From assembly GCA_947846985.1 (NCBI GenBank), contig CANTUZ010000002.1, positions 59,662,563 to 59,726,562 on the forward strand: 64,000 nt of DNA, in the 5' to 3' direction. This DNA comes from Fratercula arctica (Eukaryota; Chordata; Aves; Charadriiformes; Alcidae). The notes beneath the pieces were generated by a model. The model was given only the letters and a program-made list of their open reading frames with translations. It searched no databases and had not been told where the DNA came from. The position numbers and the translations under genes were made by a program. This document shows, piece by piece, positions 38,341 through 50,000 of this stretch. How positions within the stretch are numbered: position 1 is the stretch's first letter; the number at the start of each line of letters is the position of its first letter.

Positions 38341-38605
38341 TGTGGACACTGAAACTGTAAGGCACCAGTTGTATCAGTTTAAGTCCATGGGGCCTGATGG
38401 GATTCATCCTAGAGTACTGAAGGAGCTAGCAGATGTTACAGCAGTATCCCTCTCAGTCATCTACCAAAGGTCTTTGGAGCCTGAGGAGGTCCCTGCTGAC
38501 TGGCAGCTAGCCAGTGTTTTTCCAATTTACAAGAAGGGCTTGAGGAAAGCCCCAGGAAATTACAGACCTGTTAGTCTAACTAACCTCAGTACCTGGGGAG
38601 GTTTG
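38341..38605 (+). mobile_element. CR1 LINE fragment, right part (reverse-transcriptase N-terminal region)
   Basis: The frame contains SMGPDGIHPRVLKELADV, then PADWQLASVFPIYKKG and NYRPVSLT. These are the early motifs of the CR1 reverse transcriptase, which would copy the element's RNA at a nicked target. The catalytic FADD motif is absent. The frame leaves CR1 similarity right after NYRPVSLTN and appears to jump to the ORF2 end (see 38600-38640). It is non-functional. Confidence 0.9.
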
Positions 38606-38660
38606 GACTCGACATGAGGGAACATTTCTTGTACCTTCTGATGGGGGTGAGAGCTGTGGA
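38606..38660 (+). mobile_element. probable CR1 ORF2 C-terminal remnant after an internal deletion
   Basis: The bases GGTTTGGACTCGACATGAGG followed by AACATTTCTT read like the CR1 ORF2 C-terminal sequence that usually gives FRLDxRKKFF (here FGLDMREHFL). That lies roughly 1 kb downstream of the RT N-terminus in an intact CR1. An internal deletion would explain the jump. The match is short. Confidence 0.45.
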
Positions 38661-38985
38661 TCATCTTGAAATAGTTTGACCATCTGCAAAAATTTGCAAA
38701 AAGCAAGTGTGAAGTGCAGGTTTTGAAAGTTTTCTGTGCTAATCTAGTTTAGCTGGTTTCCACAGGATGACAAAATCTCACATCTCTGTCACATCTCAGA
38801 CACTAGAGAGGCTCAAAGATCAAGCCCTCAGTCTGAAGCAGGATGTGCTCCTGAACTAAATGATTGCAAATCTTTTTGAGGTGAGCAATACCTATTCATT
38901 TCCCCATAGATTTTTTTTTTTCTCCTTGTACTCATTTTTAGACATGCCTGAGCTGTTTCCCTTGGAAAAATGTACTAAACCGTAA
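38661..38985. other. non-coding stretch
   Basis: Nothing recognised. An exon-like segment ends GAG followed by GTGAGC at 38880-38886, but its frames contain stops. Confidence 0.35.
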
Positions 38986-39100
38986 GAGCCTGAGCACAAT
39001 AGTACTCCCTCAGAGCAAAGGTCCATCTGGCACAATACTCTTATCTCCAAAGCGGCCAACTGTCAACATCTACAGGAGAGCGTATGAGCAGTACAAGTCT
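38986..39100 (+). repeat. probable ancient amniote interspersed repeat
   Basis: The stretch containing GAGCAAAGGTCCATCTGGC, then ACTCTTATCTCC, then GCGGCCAACTGTCAAC resembles, from memory, the widespread reptile/turtle repeat with AAAGGTCCATCTAGCC and CAGTGGCCAA blocks. The copy is strongly diverged. The family name cannot be settled by eye. Confidence 0.4.
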
Positions 39101-39895
39101 GCTTCTGCCAGGGGGTGTTCATAGGCCTCAATGGCTGGGACCAGCCTCCCCTGGGACATCCACCCCCACTGTCTCCTGCCAAGGAAGCAGGGGACATGTC
39201 TCAGCTCAGCCTGGGGCTTTCAGTCCCTGACAGAGTGATGCTGTAGGTGTGCCCGTCTCTGCCCCTGTCTCCTGCATGGGCCTGGGACTTGCAGTGCAGG
39301 AGCTGCTTTCCTGGATGACCTAGGTCAGGGCTTGTCATGCAAAACTCTAGGCATAGCATAGCATAACTATTTTGTTCCATTCTTTTACATCCCCTGCACT
39401 CACCATGAGTCGAATAACGATGAGACCGTTACTTGCCTGAAATGACAAGGGTCTTTCAGCTCCAAAAACACTTTCAAGGACACAAATCACAAAGGTTACA
39501 AGTGGAAACAGGATTTTATTTTATTTTTCTGAATCTGTTTCAGAGCCAGTGCTCACAAGCACTAACACAGTGCGCATGTGTATCCAGGAGCAGGCTGATG
39601 CATTGTTCAGTTTAGCTTGATAAAACATCCCTTGCAGTGTGGCAAAGGGAAGCCATAGAGGCATGGAAAGTAGCAGCAGGCACACAGGCCACGCACTCCC
39701 TGTTTCCTGATGACTGACAATGTGAAGAAAGAGCATCAGTACAGAGCACACACAAAAAAAGTAGTGTGTGATACCATGGAGTATTTTCCAAAGTATGACA
39801 CATACCAATGACAAGCACACTTTTTGCTTTCTAAAATTTACTCCACCGCTGTGCTTCTTGGCCAGTGATGCATGAAAAATGCTCTTGTGCCTTGA
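39101..39895. other. GC-rich, then AT-richer, non-coding stretch
   Basis: 39101-39330 is GC-rich with no recognised product. 39500-39890 is ordinary sequence. Open frames on the minus strand here are extended by the adjacent simple repeat and are not taken as genes. Confidence 0.35.
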
Positions 39896-40101
39896 TTTCC
39901 CTTCCCTTCCCTTCCCTTCCCTTCCCTTCCCTTCCCTTCCCTTCCCTTCCCTTCCCTTCCCTTCCCTTCCCTTCCCTTCCCTTCCCTTCCCTTCCCTTCC
40001 CTTCCCTTCCCTTCCCTTCCCTTCCCTTCCCTTCCCTTCCCTTCCCTTCCCTTCCCTTCCCTTCCCTTCCCTTCCCTTCCCTTCCCTTCCTTTCCCTTCC
40101 C
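39896..40101 (+). repeat. (CTTCC)n pentanucleotide microsatellite, about 41 units
   Basis: Essentially perfect CTTCC repeats run from 39896 to 40090, followed by one TTTCC variant and two more units. The complementary strand is (GGAAG)n, a purine tract. Because the unit is 5 bp with no stop, all six frames stay open, which produces artificial low-complexity ORFs. A tract this pure is probably length-polymorphic and prone to assembly collapse. Confidence 0.97.
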
Positions 40102-40600
40102 AGGGCCCGGAGGAGCCCTGACAAGGGGCTGTGCTCAATGCTACAAAGGACAAGAAGCAGCTCCCGGGGGCACCCTGGGGGCCCCCTGGGAGTGTAGAAA
40201 GCTTCCTCCCCCCGGATGTAGGGCACAAGGTTCACCTTCATGGAGCAGGAGCAACAGGCTCCTGGCCAAAATGGCCCAAAGGAGCCCTGGCAAGGGGCGC
40301 TGCTCAATGCTGCAGAGGAAGGCAAAAAAACCCCAGGGACACTTGCTAACCCACCCTGGGGGAAAAAAAAACCTTCCTCCCCCCAGCTGCAGGGCACAAG
40401 AGGCCATCTTCATGGTGCATGAGCAGCAGGCAGTAACCTGGCCAATGATGTGGAGCAGAGGCAGCATGACAAGTGGTCATGCTCAATGCTGCAGAGGAAG
40501 GCAAAAAACCCCCAGGGAGCAGTGCCAATCTGCCCCGGGGGAAAATTCCTTCCTGACCCCAGCGCTGGCGATCGGCTATTCCCTGAGCATGTGAGCAAGA
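40102..40600 (+). repeat. three diverged tandem units of about 170-180 bp
   Basis: The anchor GCTCAATGCT recurs at 40133, 40302 and 40481, spaced 169 and 179 bp apart. It is each time preceded by a variant of GCCCTGGCAAGGGGC and followed by a purine-rich AGAGGAAGGCAAAAAACCCC block (units 2 and 3) and a CTTCCTCCCCCC-type block. Unit 1 is the most divergent. The array begins directly at the end of the pentanucleotide repeat. It is GC-rich and gives overlapping frames on both strands with a repeating peptide pattern (FLCSIE... on the minus strand), but no stable protein is implied. Confidence 0.75.
40488..40600 (+). repeat. probable ancient amniote interspersed repeat (last tandem unit)
   Basis: The third unit contains GAGGAAGGCAAAAAACCCCC, GCCAATCTGCCCC, GGAAAATTCCTTCCTGACCC and CCTGAGCATGTGAGCAAG. 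From memory this matches an interspersed repeat seen widely in turtles, crocodilians and birds. If so, the tandem array arose by local duplication of an old transposon piece. Confidence 0.4.
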
Positions 40601-41439
40601 CCTGCCTCCTTGTCCCATATACTGGCCATGCCTCCCAGGAGATGCCCAAGCCCCATTCTCCCTCAACCTGGAGCCATCTCAGGGACATTCGAGAGTGACC
40701 ACGTTCCCCCGGCCTGATTGACCTTAGGGACAAGAATCCTTCCCATGCCTGGCAGGGTACCAGTGGGTGCTCCAAAGCACTGGGACCCCTGGCAACCTCT
40801 CTGCATCCCATTTCTTATGGCTGCTGCCCCTGGCACTGCAAGGGATGAGGATGGAGAGCTCTGCAGCGATCCTCAAGAAGCATTCCCTTGGGCTTGCCAC
40901 TGCTTAGCTAGCTGAAAAGGATTTCCACCCCTCAGATGAGGGGTGGCCCTTTGAGAGTGGCCCTGCTGGGAGCTGGCCTTGCAGCAGAGAACCTCCAGCA
41001 GCCTCTTTTAACTTCTGGCCTTCTTCCCTCAGCCCCCTCCAAGTAATTCCATGGGATCCTCAAGGACTTCTTACTCTCAGATGTCTTTGGGCTGCCCCCA
41101 GGCCAGCTATGGCTGTGGGACATAGAAGGATGCTCCCTTCTATTCTGGCCCAGGGACATTGTGACTGCTGCATTGCCAGGTGGTGGCACTGTGACATGGG
41201 GGTGATGGGGCCCCTGCTGTGCAGCCCCGCCCATTCCCCCTCTGGCCAGCATCTTTCAGAGGAAGGCCTTTGGGATGCTGTCCCCAGGCAGTCCCTGTGC
41301 CCAGGAGGCCCAGGGGGCTTTCCCTGCCCTTTGTGGCCATACACTGGGCATGGCTTCTGCTGTTTGGCTCCCAAGGATGGACCTTGAGTTTTGAGTTACA
41401 CTTGAAAACGAACTGGTAGCCAGTGCATTTTAAGATCAC
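40601..41439. other. GC-rich stretch, unidentified
   Basis: Many overlapping open frames on both strands (up to 115 codons) reflect high GC content. No domain, splice pattern or known repeat is recognised. The stretch ends at the LTR target duplication. Confidence 0.35.
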
Positions 41440-41445
41440 GTTTTC
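41440..41445. repeat. target-site duplication, left copy
   Basis: GTTTTC lies immediately outside the LTR and matches 41773-41778 exactly. Confidence 0.85.
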
Positions 41446-41492
41446 TGTGGAGCATTGATTCACAGACTCTGGCAGGGTATGGACCAAAGACC

Positions 41493-41498
41493 TTTATT
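41493..41498 (-). terminator. LTR polyadenylation signal
   Basis: AATAAA on the minus strand, placed 16 nt after the TATA box, as is usual for compact avian LTRs where the signal sits near the U3/R border. Confidence 0.7.
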
Positions 41499-41514
41499 AC
41501 AACAATTTCCCGAG

Positions 41515-41521
41515 TTTTATA
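41515..41521 (-). promoter_or_regulatory. LTR TATA box
   Basis: TATAAAA on the minus strand, inside the solo LTR. It would direct transcription toward lower coordinates. Confidence 0.7.
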
Positions 41522-41772
41522 GGTACAGGTACTGTCCATGCGCAGGCAGCATCCTGCTGATAGGTTGAAGGTCGATTGCCACGCGCTTCTCAGTGTCTTC
41601 TAACTGGTTGTCTCTGACTGTTCACGCAGAGTAGCAGCTTTGCTTTTCACATTCCTTTCCTTGCTGGTATCTCCTGACGCTTGCTTATCTTTTCTCTCAA
41701 GGCGCCTCTCACGGGTACAGCTTTGTCTCGTCGAGGCCAAACAGATTCCCTATGCTACTCTCTATCTCCACA

Positions 41773-41778
41773 GTTTTC
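41773..41778. repeat. target-site duplication, right copy
   Basis: GTTTTC, identical to the left copy at 41440-41445. Confidence 0.85.
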
Positions 41779-43957
41779 CTCTTTGCAAAGGACCCCACAA
41801 GGCAAATCAATGAGGAAATAGCATGTCCTGAAATAATTAGTTATAGCTGTACTAATTCCATTCCTGTACTGTGCTGTAACTAGCAACAATCCAGACTGTA
41901 AATAACAAATTCATATATAATTGCACTGACTGCCACATCAAAAAAGAAAAGGTGACATCTTTTAACCAGTGTCAATAGAAATTTTTGTGAAAGTGTAGGT
42001 GTTAATTTTCCTTTTTCTTTAAGAATCCCTTTGGTTTTAGTTTCTTTTTTAACTATGGCCATCAGTGGCCATCGATCTTGGGTTTATATCGCATCCCAAA
42101 TATTTTCCTATGAACTGCTGTTACACAGCAGGGCACATCAGCGTGATGGTTTTCAGTATAAAGTGAGTGCTGTTTACAGCACTTGGGTGCAACGATGGTG
42201 CTCACACCCTCGTGTTCAGGTGGCCCGAAGTTCATTGTAGCATTTGAAACACCTGACTAAACACATTCCACATATGCCTTCCTCCTCTAAAGCCCTTTGA
42301 CAGCCAAGTTTTAGGCAGCTGATGTAGAAATAAAGATGGAAGCTTTAAAAATGTATTGTGCTTGACCGGCCTTGCCTGGTGCTTTTGACTGGCCGGGACA
42401 CAACTTGCCATGGAGGCATTATCCAACGTTTCTTTCTGCTCTTAAAAAAGATTCTCCAAAGAGGGCAATTTCACTAATGAGCAACGTGTTTGACATCATG
42501 CAAGTGGTTTTATAATATACACAATATCAGCAGAAATCTTTGAAGCGCAATAGTGCTTTGCTTCCTGTAGCTTAGTTTTTGCAATTGCCTGTTTTGCTAT
42601 TCTGGCTCTGGTGGCTTGTATGATAGAAAAGGCAGCAGGTGCACAGGAACATGTCCTGCCTTGTTTTGGTCTGAACTTGTCCCTCTGATTATTTGTCAGA
42701 ATGTTTCCCATAGGGATCACCTGTCCTTTTCATCCATACCTGTAAGAGTGAAACTGTTGGAAAAAATAATCCTAAGGGCAATATTCTTTTGGCAGTGTGA
42801 GCTAGCACAAGGTGGAAACTAAATGGGAGGGAGTTAGGCACTTTTAATGTTCAAATTCAGCATCTCAGTTCAGAAAACTTCACTCGAAAAGTAAAGACTG
42901 GGATCATAAGCAATGACTATTCATTTCCACTGGCTAGATGCGATTTCATGCTCAATCTGTCCACTTCACTGGGAGGTGCAGCTGTTTGGTACATCCCTCA
43001 AGTGAGCATGAAAGGTCAAATTCATGCTGGTGCAGAGCCCACCCACAGCCTCTTTCCCTCCACAGGACATCCGAATGCCCTGTACTGGCCCCCACAGGCT
43101 TGTCAGGTGCTGAGTGAGCAGCGTCCATGTGAGCAAACCCTGTCCGTACTCTGTCAAGCTGTTCATGTCTTTCAGGGATTTGTATTGCCTGGAAAAAAAA
43201 TGTTGATGTTTAGGAACCTTTAAATTTGGATTTGGTCCCCCATATCTTGTCTGTAAACCCAGAAAATAGACTAAGAAGTGGCAGGTGAACATGGTTCTCT
43301 GTTTCCTTTTTCTTTTTTTTTTTTTCCTTCTTCTTTTATTTGGGGAGTGGTTTTCTGGTTTCTGGGCTACCACTCTGTTAGCATACTTCAAGTTTGCCTA
43401 GTCTCAATTCTTTTTTCACCTTAATCTTTCATTGCTTTTTTTCTCCCATTCTCACCCACATGGAACAAAGCTCATAGATTCCTGAATAAGATTTCCACTC
43501 TAGGATGTCTCAGCAGGCAGAAAACAGGGAAAAATGTCATCAGCTTGCTTAAGATTTCTCCTGTGATAAGGGACACTGCCTGTTGCTCATATTTTATGCC
43601 ACTAATGTCGCACATTTCTTCAAGCATTATTATTTTCTTTTCCTTTTTTTAACAATTGGGATTTGAGGAAAATAGAACATTAACATTTGAATACATACAC
43701 TGCTGATTATTGCACCATAATTATACTACTTTTCCCAATATTAATTAACTAATAATGTAAAATATATTGGCATTGCATGGTGGAAGAAATGTAAATCGCA
43801 TAACATTTGTTTAAGTTAATAGGCCTAATAGATGCTATTAAACTAATTGACAATTCTAAGTATACTAATTTGGGAAAAACTAACATTAACATTTAACTTC
43901 ACAAAGAAATATGTTTTTACTCATAATCTTTGGATATTTAGCAAAATATAGTCTTAC
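41779..43957. other. non-coding stretch, nothing recognised
   Basis: Mixed sequence with short frames on both strands. A poly-T/pyrimidine run at 43303-43335 explains the Lys/Arg-rich minus-strand frame there. Confidence 0.35.
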
Positions 43958-44011
43958 CTGACTGTGTTAGAAAGTGTGAAGTCATCAGGACCAATTTTAT
44001 AAGGGTGCCAT
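43958..44011 (-). other. candidate small exon, minus strand
   Basis: 54 nt lie between an acceptor-like TCATCTGTTGTGTAATCTCC-AAG and a strong donor, GTCAG followed by GTAAGA. Two frames are open. One gives WHPYKIGPDDFTLSNTV and the other GTLIKLVLMTSHFLTQS. The second is phase-compatible with the candidate at 56236-56314. No family is recognised, and short open segments like this are common by chance. Confidence 0.15.
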
Positions 44012-47000
44012 CTTGGAGATTACACAACAGATGAAAATAGTGAAACTAAGACTGGTATTTTGTGATTTTTTTTTTCTCCATTTAAATCAGTTACATGGTA
44101 CTTCTTGTTCCATTCTCCAAGACCTATAGAAATAAGATGTAATGCTGCTTTTCAGTTGCTAAAGTTATCTGAATGCTGGCCTCATGCTTACAATACACTC
44201 CGAAAGTTTTCATTTTTCATAAAAAGATCAAGAACTGCCAGAGAAGTACAAATCTGCTGTTGCGGTTACGTGGCCTGAATAAAAATTAACAGAAATCAGT
44301 CCACTTGAAAATCTGTGGTCTGGATTTTTTTTTTAGCATATGTGTGTATCTAAATGTGGAAGGAAATACTACGACAGTGAACTGGATATTAGACAGAGAA
44401 TGATAATTGCTAAGAATTTGGTTTCTAAGAAAAAAATTATGGAATATTAATAAAAAATGAACATATCCTCATGCAGGTAACATTACCTAGTCAGTCATCC
44501 ATAATACCAGTCATTTCCAACAAAATATCCTTTGAAGTATCTAGTGTGTTGACTAACTTTTCATGGATGAATGTGTTTTTACCTTTTTAAAAAAAAAATC
44601 TGAAGACTAATCTTCAGGAGTGAGTGCAACTCCAGTTCCTAAACTGAGAGTCTGATACACCTTCCACATTAGAAACGTGAAGTAGAGCTGGCACAGTAGC
44701 TAAGATAGCTAAGATGCCATTTGAGATTGGGAGACCAAGTCAAAATTGCGATGGCTATTTTTATACTAATAAATTGACAGGGTTAAGGACTGATATCTGT
44801 GCCTTAGACCAGATGACATAGCAGGGCCACATCCATGCTACATGATACATGGTTTTAAGGCTCTGAAACATAGTAATTATTTTCAGTTTGTTGGGAGGTG
44901 GGGGTGTTTGGTTAGGGTTCTGTTTGGTTTTCTGCCAGTTGAAGTTGTTGGTGAAAATGGCTCTAAGATGTATTCCTATAAACAGACCTTACAACCAAAG
45001 ATAAATTTTCTCCAAGTTCATCTGTCACAGATATGATACAGAATTTCTAAGTTTAAGATCTGCACAGGAAAGATACTGGAGAAGGTGTACTCAAGGGTAC
45101 AATTGGATGACATGGTTGAAGTAATTTGCAAAGAAGAAAGATTCTGTGACACCATCTCTAGAGATAACTTCATAGTCATAGCCAACTTTTGCAACAGTGT
45201 AAATTGTGGCCTAAAAAAAAATTCCTTTTAGTTGTAGCTGAAGTTGCTAGCTATACACTATGTACAATTACTTCTGCAATCAACCGTTATTTAGTTCAGA
45301 AAAAGTGGTGTTCATTGGGGGGAAAAAAGCTTATCTTGCATAACCTGTTTCTTGGTTTATTGCATTTACACATTGCTTTGGGAGTCCTCAGGGTGAAAAA
45401 TACCACAATTTCATAATTATGTAAGTCACTGCCATCATTATTCGAGAAAAGGAAACTACTTCTACAGGGAAAGTATGTTGTTAATCTTTCTAATTTGTAT
45501 AATGTTTCTTTGTATTATAAATCACTTTTGTGTATTTTATATTTGCTATCCTCAGCATTTAATCCAGATTCAGGAATATTACTAATAATCTGCTGGCATA
45601 ATATTAAACATCCGCATTTCTTCTGGTATGTATGAGTTAAAATACTTTCTGCAAATGTTGTATCCCTAGACTAACTGTACCTTCCATGAGCCTCGAGCAG
45701 TCTATGATGTTTATACATTAATTTAGAGAGTATCCTGCATGCTTAAGAAGGAATCACGTCTTTTTAATGCAAATATATAATGCAGAACTGAAGAGATCAT
45801 TATTTGGAAGTTGGATTCAGTTAAATAAAAACTGTGCAATATTGCAATTCAGTGCAATAAAAACTGAATGCAGACTTGCAAATAAAAGTTTTAGTGATCT
45901 TGCAGAGGATTAAATTGTAACCAGTGAAATGATAAACAAAGCCATATTTTTGTCTTGCTTAAAGGTAGAATAAACTAAGAGTTTCAGTTACAAGGGGAAA
46001 AAAAAGGTATATTCTTTTTTTGCTGACACTATCATCTATAAATAGTGTTGACTTCAGTATATATGAAAAAGCTGGAGGTAACCTTGTAAGGAAGACCTTT
46101 AATCATTTTAGGTTTTAGCATGGAAGCCAGTGTCCCTTTCTAAAGCTGTATAAATAATAGCGCTTTGGGTTACCCAGATAAAATGAGAAAGAGGAAGAAA
46201 ACACTTTCTAGCTTCCCTGTCCTCCTCCTCAAAAAAAGTGCCCCCAAAACCAACAAGAAAACTGAAACGTTAATAAACAAAATTTTGTATTTCAAATGTT
46301 ATTGACCTTCTTCCTGGAATAATATTTTTTCCATTTTATGGCTAACATTGAATTACAGGTAGATCTGTTTACATTTAAAAGGAGAATTCTTTACACTACA
46401 AAACAAAACAGTTCTGGCTAAAATTAAATAGAACTAATCTACTTTTTCTTTTAAAACTTATTCTGCAATCCTTTCTTAAAATCATCACAAAAATTGTATT
46501 TTAAATATCAGAAAATCATAAGATTTTAGAAATTATTCAACACTGAACACGTCTAATATGTTACCAAGCTCTACCTTTGATGTCATTATTGGATATTTTT
46601 TACCAGTATTCTGAAACTCCTGTTACGTGGGCAGAACAGATGCATGAAACTCTGCAATTACCTTTTCATTAAAAGCATCAAGAGCAATGCTTTTCATGTG
46701 AGGTTTTTGGATATCTGCATCCAGTCCTTGGCAATGTTCGCACTCTCACTACTGTACTGATGTTTTGCCATTCCCAACCCAATTTGTAATTACTTACACT
46801 TCGTAATTCTATGTTTAGCTTATTCTTAAAAACTTAATATACTTTTATTACTTTGGTTTGGAGTGATTACTGTGATTTGTCGTGGTACATTTCTTTGTCA
46901 TTTTGATGGTCATGGTGACATCTCTTATTTTTGGACTTTAAAAAAAAAAAAAGGATTTTTTCAGAGTTGCAACACAATTTAAGTAATGATAAGCATGTGG

Positions 47001-50000
47001 TGAAAATACGTGTCTGAAAATGTTACAGGTAACCATTACTGAAAAATTGTTTGCCTTTTTTCCTCTTTTTTCCAACATGTATGTGCTATATTTCTTGACC
47101 CTTTTAACTTTACATGCTCGTTCCTTCTGTCCAGGCTGTCTGGATGAATCTTCCTTGAGATTCTGTTTGCACTTCATTCACCCACAGGCACTGCTGAATG
47201 ATAACGTGCTTTTTTTATTTTTTCTCCAGTGGCTCTGTAGCAAGTAGGATGTCTGCCTCTTAGCATTTGCCTCCATGTTATGCTAAATGTCTCTCAGAAT
47301 GGAGCCATGAATGGGTGTCAAACAGGGATGTCCTGCAAGGCAAACCGAAACTTTGAGAGGCTGCCACTGGCTCATGCAGAGACTTTGTAATTGAATGTTC
47401 TACATCATTTCACCCATTTGCAAAGTCTCACTTGTTACAGTTTACATGGTAATTTAGAATGCTGGTGGAGAGTGAGGCACTTGCAAACTGGGCAAAAGGG
47501 GCTGCTCCAAACATGTCTTTGTTAGGGAGGTCTAGAGTTCGTGTAAGTGGTTACAACACTGCCCTCCAGCAGGAAGACCAAATTACGGAGTCATCTTCTC
47601 CAGGCAAAAACCAGCAATGTCAATGAGCATAATGTGCCCAGAGTTTCTTCACATTAGCGGTAGCACAAACTGTACAAAATATCTGAAGCAGTGTGAATTT
47701 CTGCCACTCTGGCAGTGGCAGTGGCAAAAAGGTGAAAGATAAGTGAGCACTTCGGTGAGAAACACATCTTCTGTAGATGTGTTGATATGCAGGGTAAGAA
47801 TCATACAAACAAGATTGCAGATGTTTATAAAAGAAGCTTGGGGTTATTAGCTTGGCTGTAGGAAGCTGTGGTTGCTCTGATGTGTCCTATATTTGCTTAT
47901 ATGAGATTATGGGCACGGGTAGGTGCTACTATGCCTCATATCAGATGAGATGAGGAGGACTGACTGCAAAAACAGGCCCAGGATACCTAGAAAGAAGCTG
48001 TGGTGCTATGTGGCACCTAGAGCTTGTAGAGTTTGCAAAGACCAAGCTAGAGCAAGGTAGAGAAGAGGAAAGCCAAGGGAGAGAGAACTGTAACTCCTCA
48101 GCCACTTTTCCTTCCTTGTCCTTTGGTTACTAAAGTGGGGTCTGCTGCTGGCACTGCATTTACTGCTGTTGTTCATGATTAGGCAAGAAGAGGTGGGAGA
48201 AATGCAAGGGCAAGCAGGAGATGTGTGTGCTGAGGCTTTTCAGTCTACCCCAGCTACTAGTGTGGGCTGGCCCTACTAATTTGACAGTGGAGGATGGTAG
48301 TTGGCATACTGAGCAGCATAGGCACCGTAGTCTCTCTATGGTTATTGATACAGATCCTGGAGACAAAAGAATTTGAGGGATTGGTGTTGATGTTTTCATT
48401 ACAGTTGGATCCCTTTATGGTCAATGAGAAGGAGGAGACAGAAAGAGTCTTCCAGGTGCTGACCTGGAATCCCAAAATGAGGTTTCTGTTTGCATCTCTA
48501 GTGATTTTAGGAGCAGACTGATCTCCTAATTTGGATGTCTGAAGTTGAACCTCATCAAAACCCATCCCTCCTGTTTTAGGTGCCAGTCCTTCTCTGCATC
48601 CTTAGGTACTCTTTCTGATGCCAGAAGCAAGTCTGCCAGTGGTGTGTCTTGGGCTCCGAAAATATTTTTTTCTCCTCCAAATTTCTCTCCCTCTCTCACA
48701 CATAAGTTTCTGTATTTAATCTTTTTGACATTTAGAGATTACAGGTGATCTCAGCTGTCATCACACTGGCAAATTCTGGTGTTCTTAATAGTTTGGAAGG
48801 AATCAGTTTTCAATTTTGCCTAAGTAATGTGGCTACTTGATGATTTGTATGAATAGAGCCCTTGCATGGAGGAAGCTTCGCCTCTGTTACACTTCAAGCT
48901 TCTCTTTTATTGTATATCCTTGTCTGTAATATAAAGGAAGGAAGAATGCTATAATAATGCCTTGGTAGATCAAAGATGAGAAAAGACACAGCCTTTGTAC
49001 TCAGTACTGAGTCTGTTTATAGTAATGGATTAGCTAAGAAGCTTGGGGTGCTTTACTTTTTAATCTGAGAGCTGGCAAATAGTCGTCGCCTCTTCATGTA
49101 AGCGTATGATTGTGCATTTGTGTCGTTGTGTCTGTATGGAAGCATGAATGTTAAAGTTCCATTTTCCAGGGCCAAGTCTTTGGATCATGTAAATTATTTC
49201 ATTCCATTTGGCCAGTGAGGTATTGTTGAAGCACAAAGATTTGGACAAATTATCTAAGAGAAGCATCTAGTGTTGCTATACTAAATTTTTGGTATTTCTA
49301 TAGGTTGTGGTGGTTGCACTGTAGCAGGTAGAGAGATCAATGACCAGTATGTGATTTAGCAATAAGTATGTAAGAGATGTGGATTTATTTCTCTTCATGT
49401 CTTCAAAAACTTTGAAATGAATGCTTATTTCAGCATTACTGCTCCACTCAAGGCCTCAGGCAATTACTTTTTAATCAGTATTTGAAGAACTCCTTTCTTA
49501 CCTTAAGAAACATTTTTATGAATGTGGAAATGTGCATGGTTTCTCCAGGCAATAAAAAGCCATTAGAAAGGGGAGTGAGTGGCAGTGGGGGGTAGGGTAA
49601 CAATTTTGACAACTCTGAGAAAACTTAATTTATAGAAACTTAATTTATACAAACTGATAGGAACTCCTACAGTGATGTTCTACACAGGGAGAAATTTTGC
49701 TTGTGAGCAAAAATCCCAGACTAGTAAAACAAGTCTGCTAATCAGCCCAGCATTAAAGATTATACGATCCCATGTAGTCCTGAGGGCACATCTATTCCAA
49801 CATGGAATCCCAAATCAGTTCAGATTTGTATAATACATATACATGCAGTGCATAAATTATGGACTTCTGTAAAATACAACTCTGTTATGATAGAATGATA
49901 CATTACAAGATTGAGCTCTAAATAATCCTAGATTTTGCTTTTCAATTAAAAACAAATTATATGACTTTACCTCTATTTTTCATACTAACACAGGGATTTT

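Larger units (their letters stand above)
41446..41772 (-). mobile_element. solo LTR of an endogenous retrovirus (alpharetrovirus-like layout)
   Basis: This 327-bp block begins TGTGGAG and ends CTCCACA, so it has the retroviral TG...CA ends with 7-bp terminal inverted repeats. A perfect 6-bp duplication (GTTTTC) flanks it. On the minus strand it carries a TATA box, TATAAAA (41521 to 41515), then 16 nt, then AATAAA (41498 to 41493). That spacing and the total length resemble avian leukosis/sarcoma-type LTRs, and a 6-bp duplication fits alpharetrovirus-like or betaretrovirus-like integrases. No internal viral genes or second LTR are present, so recombination between two LTRs probably removed the provirus. 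The intact ends suggest a fairly young copy. The family name cannot be given without a database comparison. Confidence 0.9.

Noticed and set aside
39521..40397. Long minus-strand frames with GREGK repeats (up to 235 codons) and the matching plus-strand SLPFP frames
   Set aside because: They are created by the stop-free 5-bp repeat (CTTCC)n read in all frames. The flanking sequence has no domain and no exon structure.
40410..41487. Many overlapping 65-133-codon frames on both strands
   Set aside because: They follow from high GC content and repeat units. No recognisable domain, and frames conflict on both strands.
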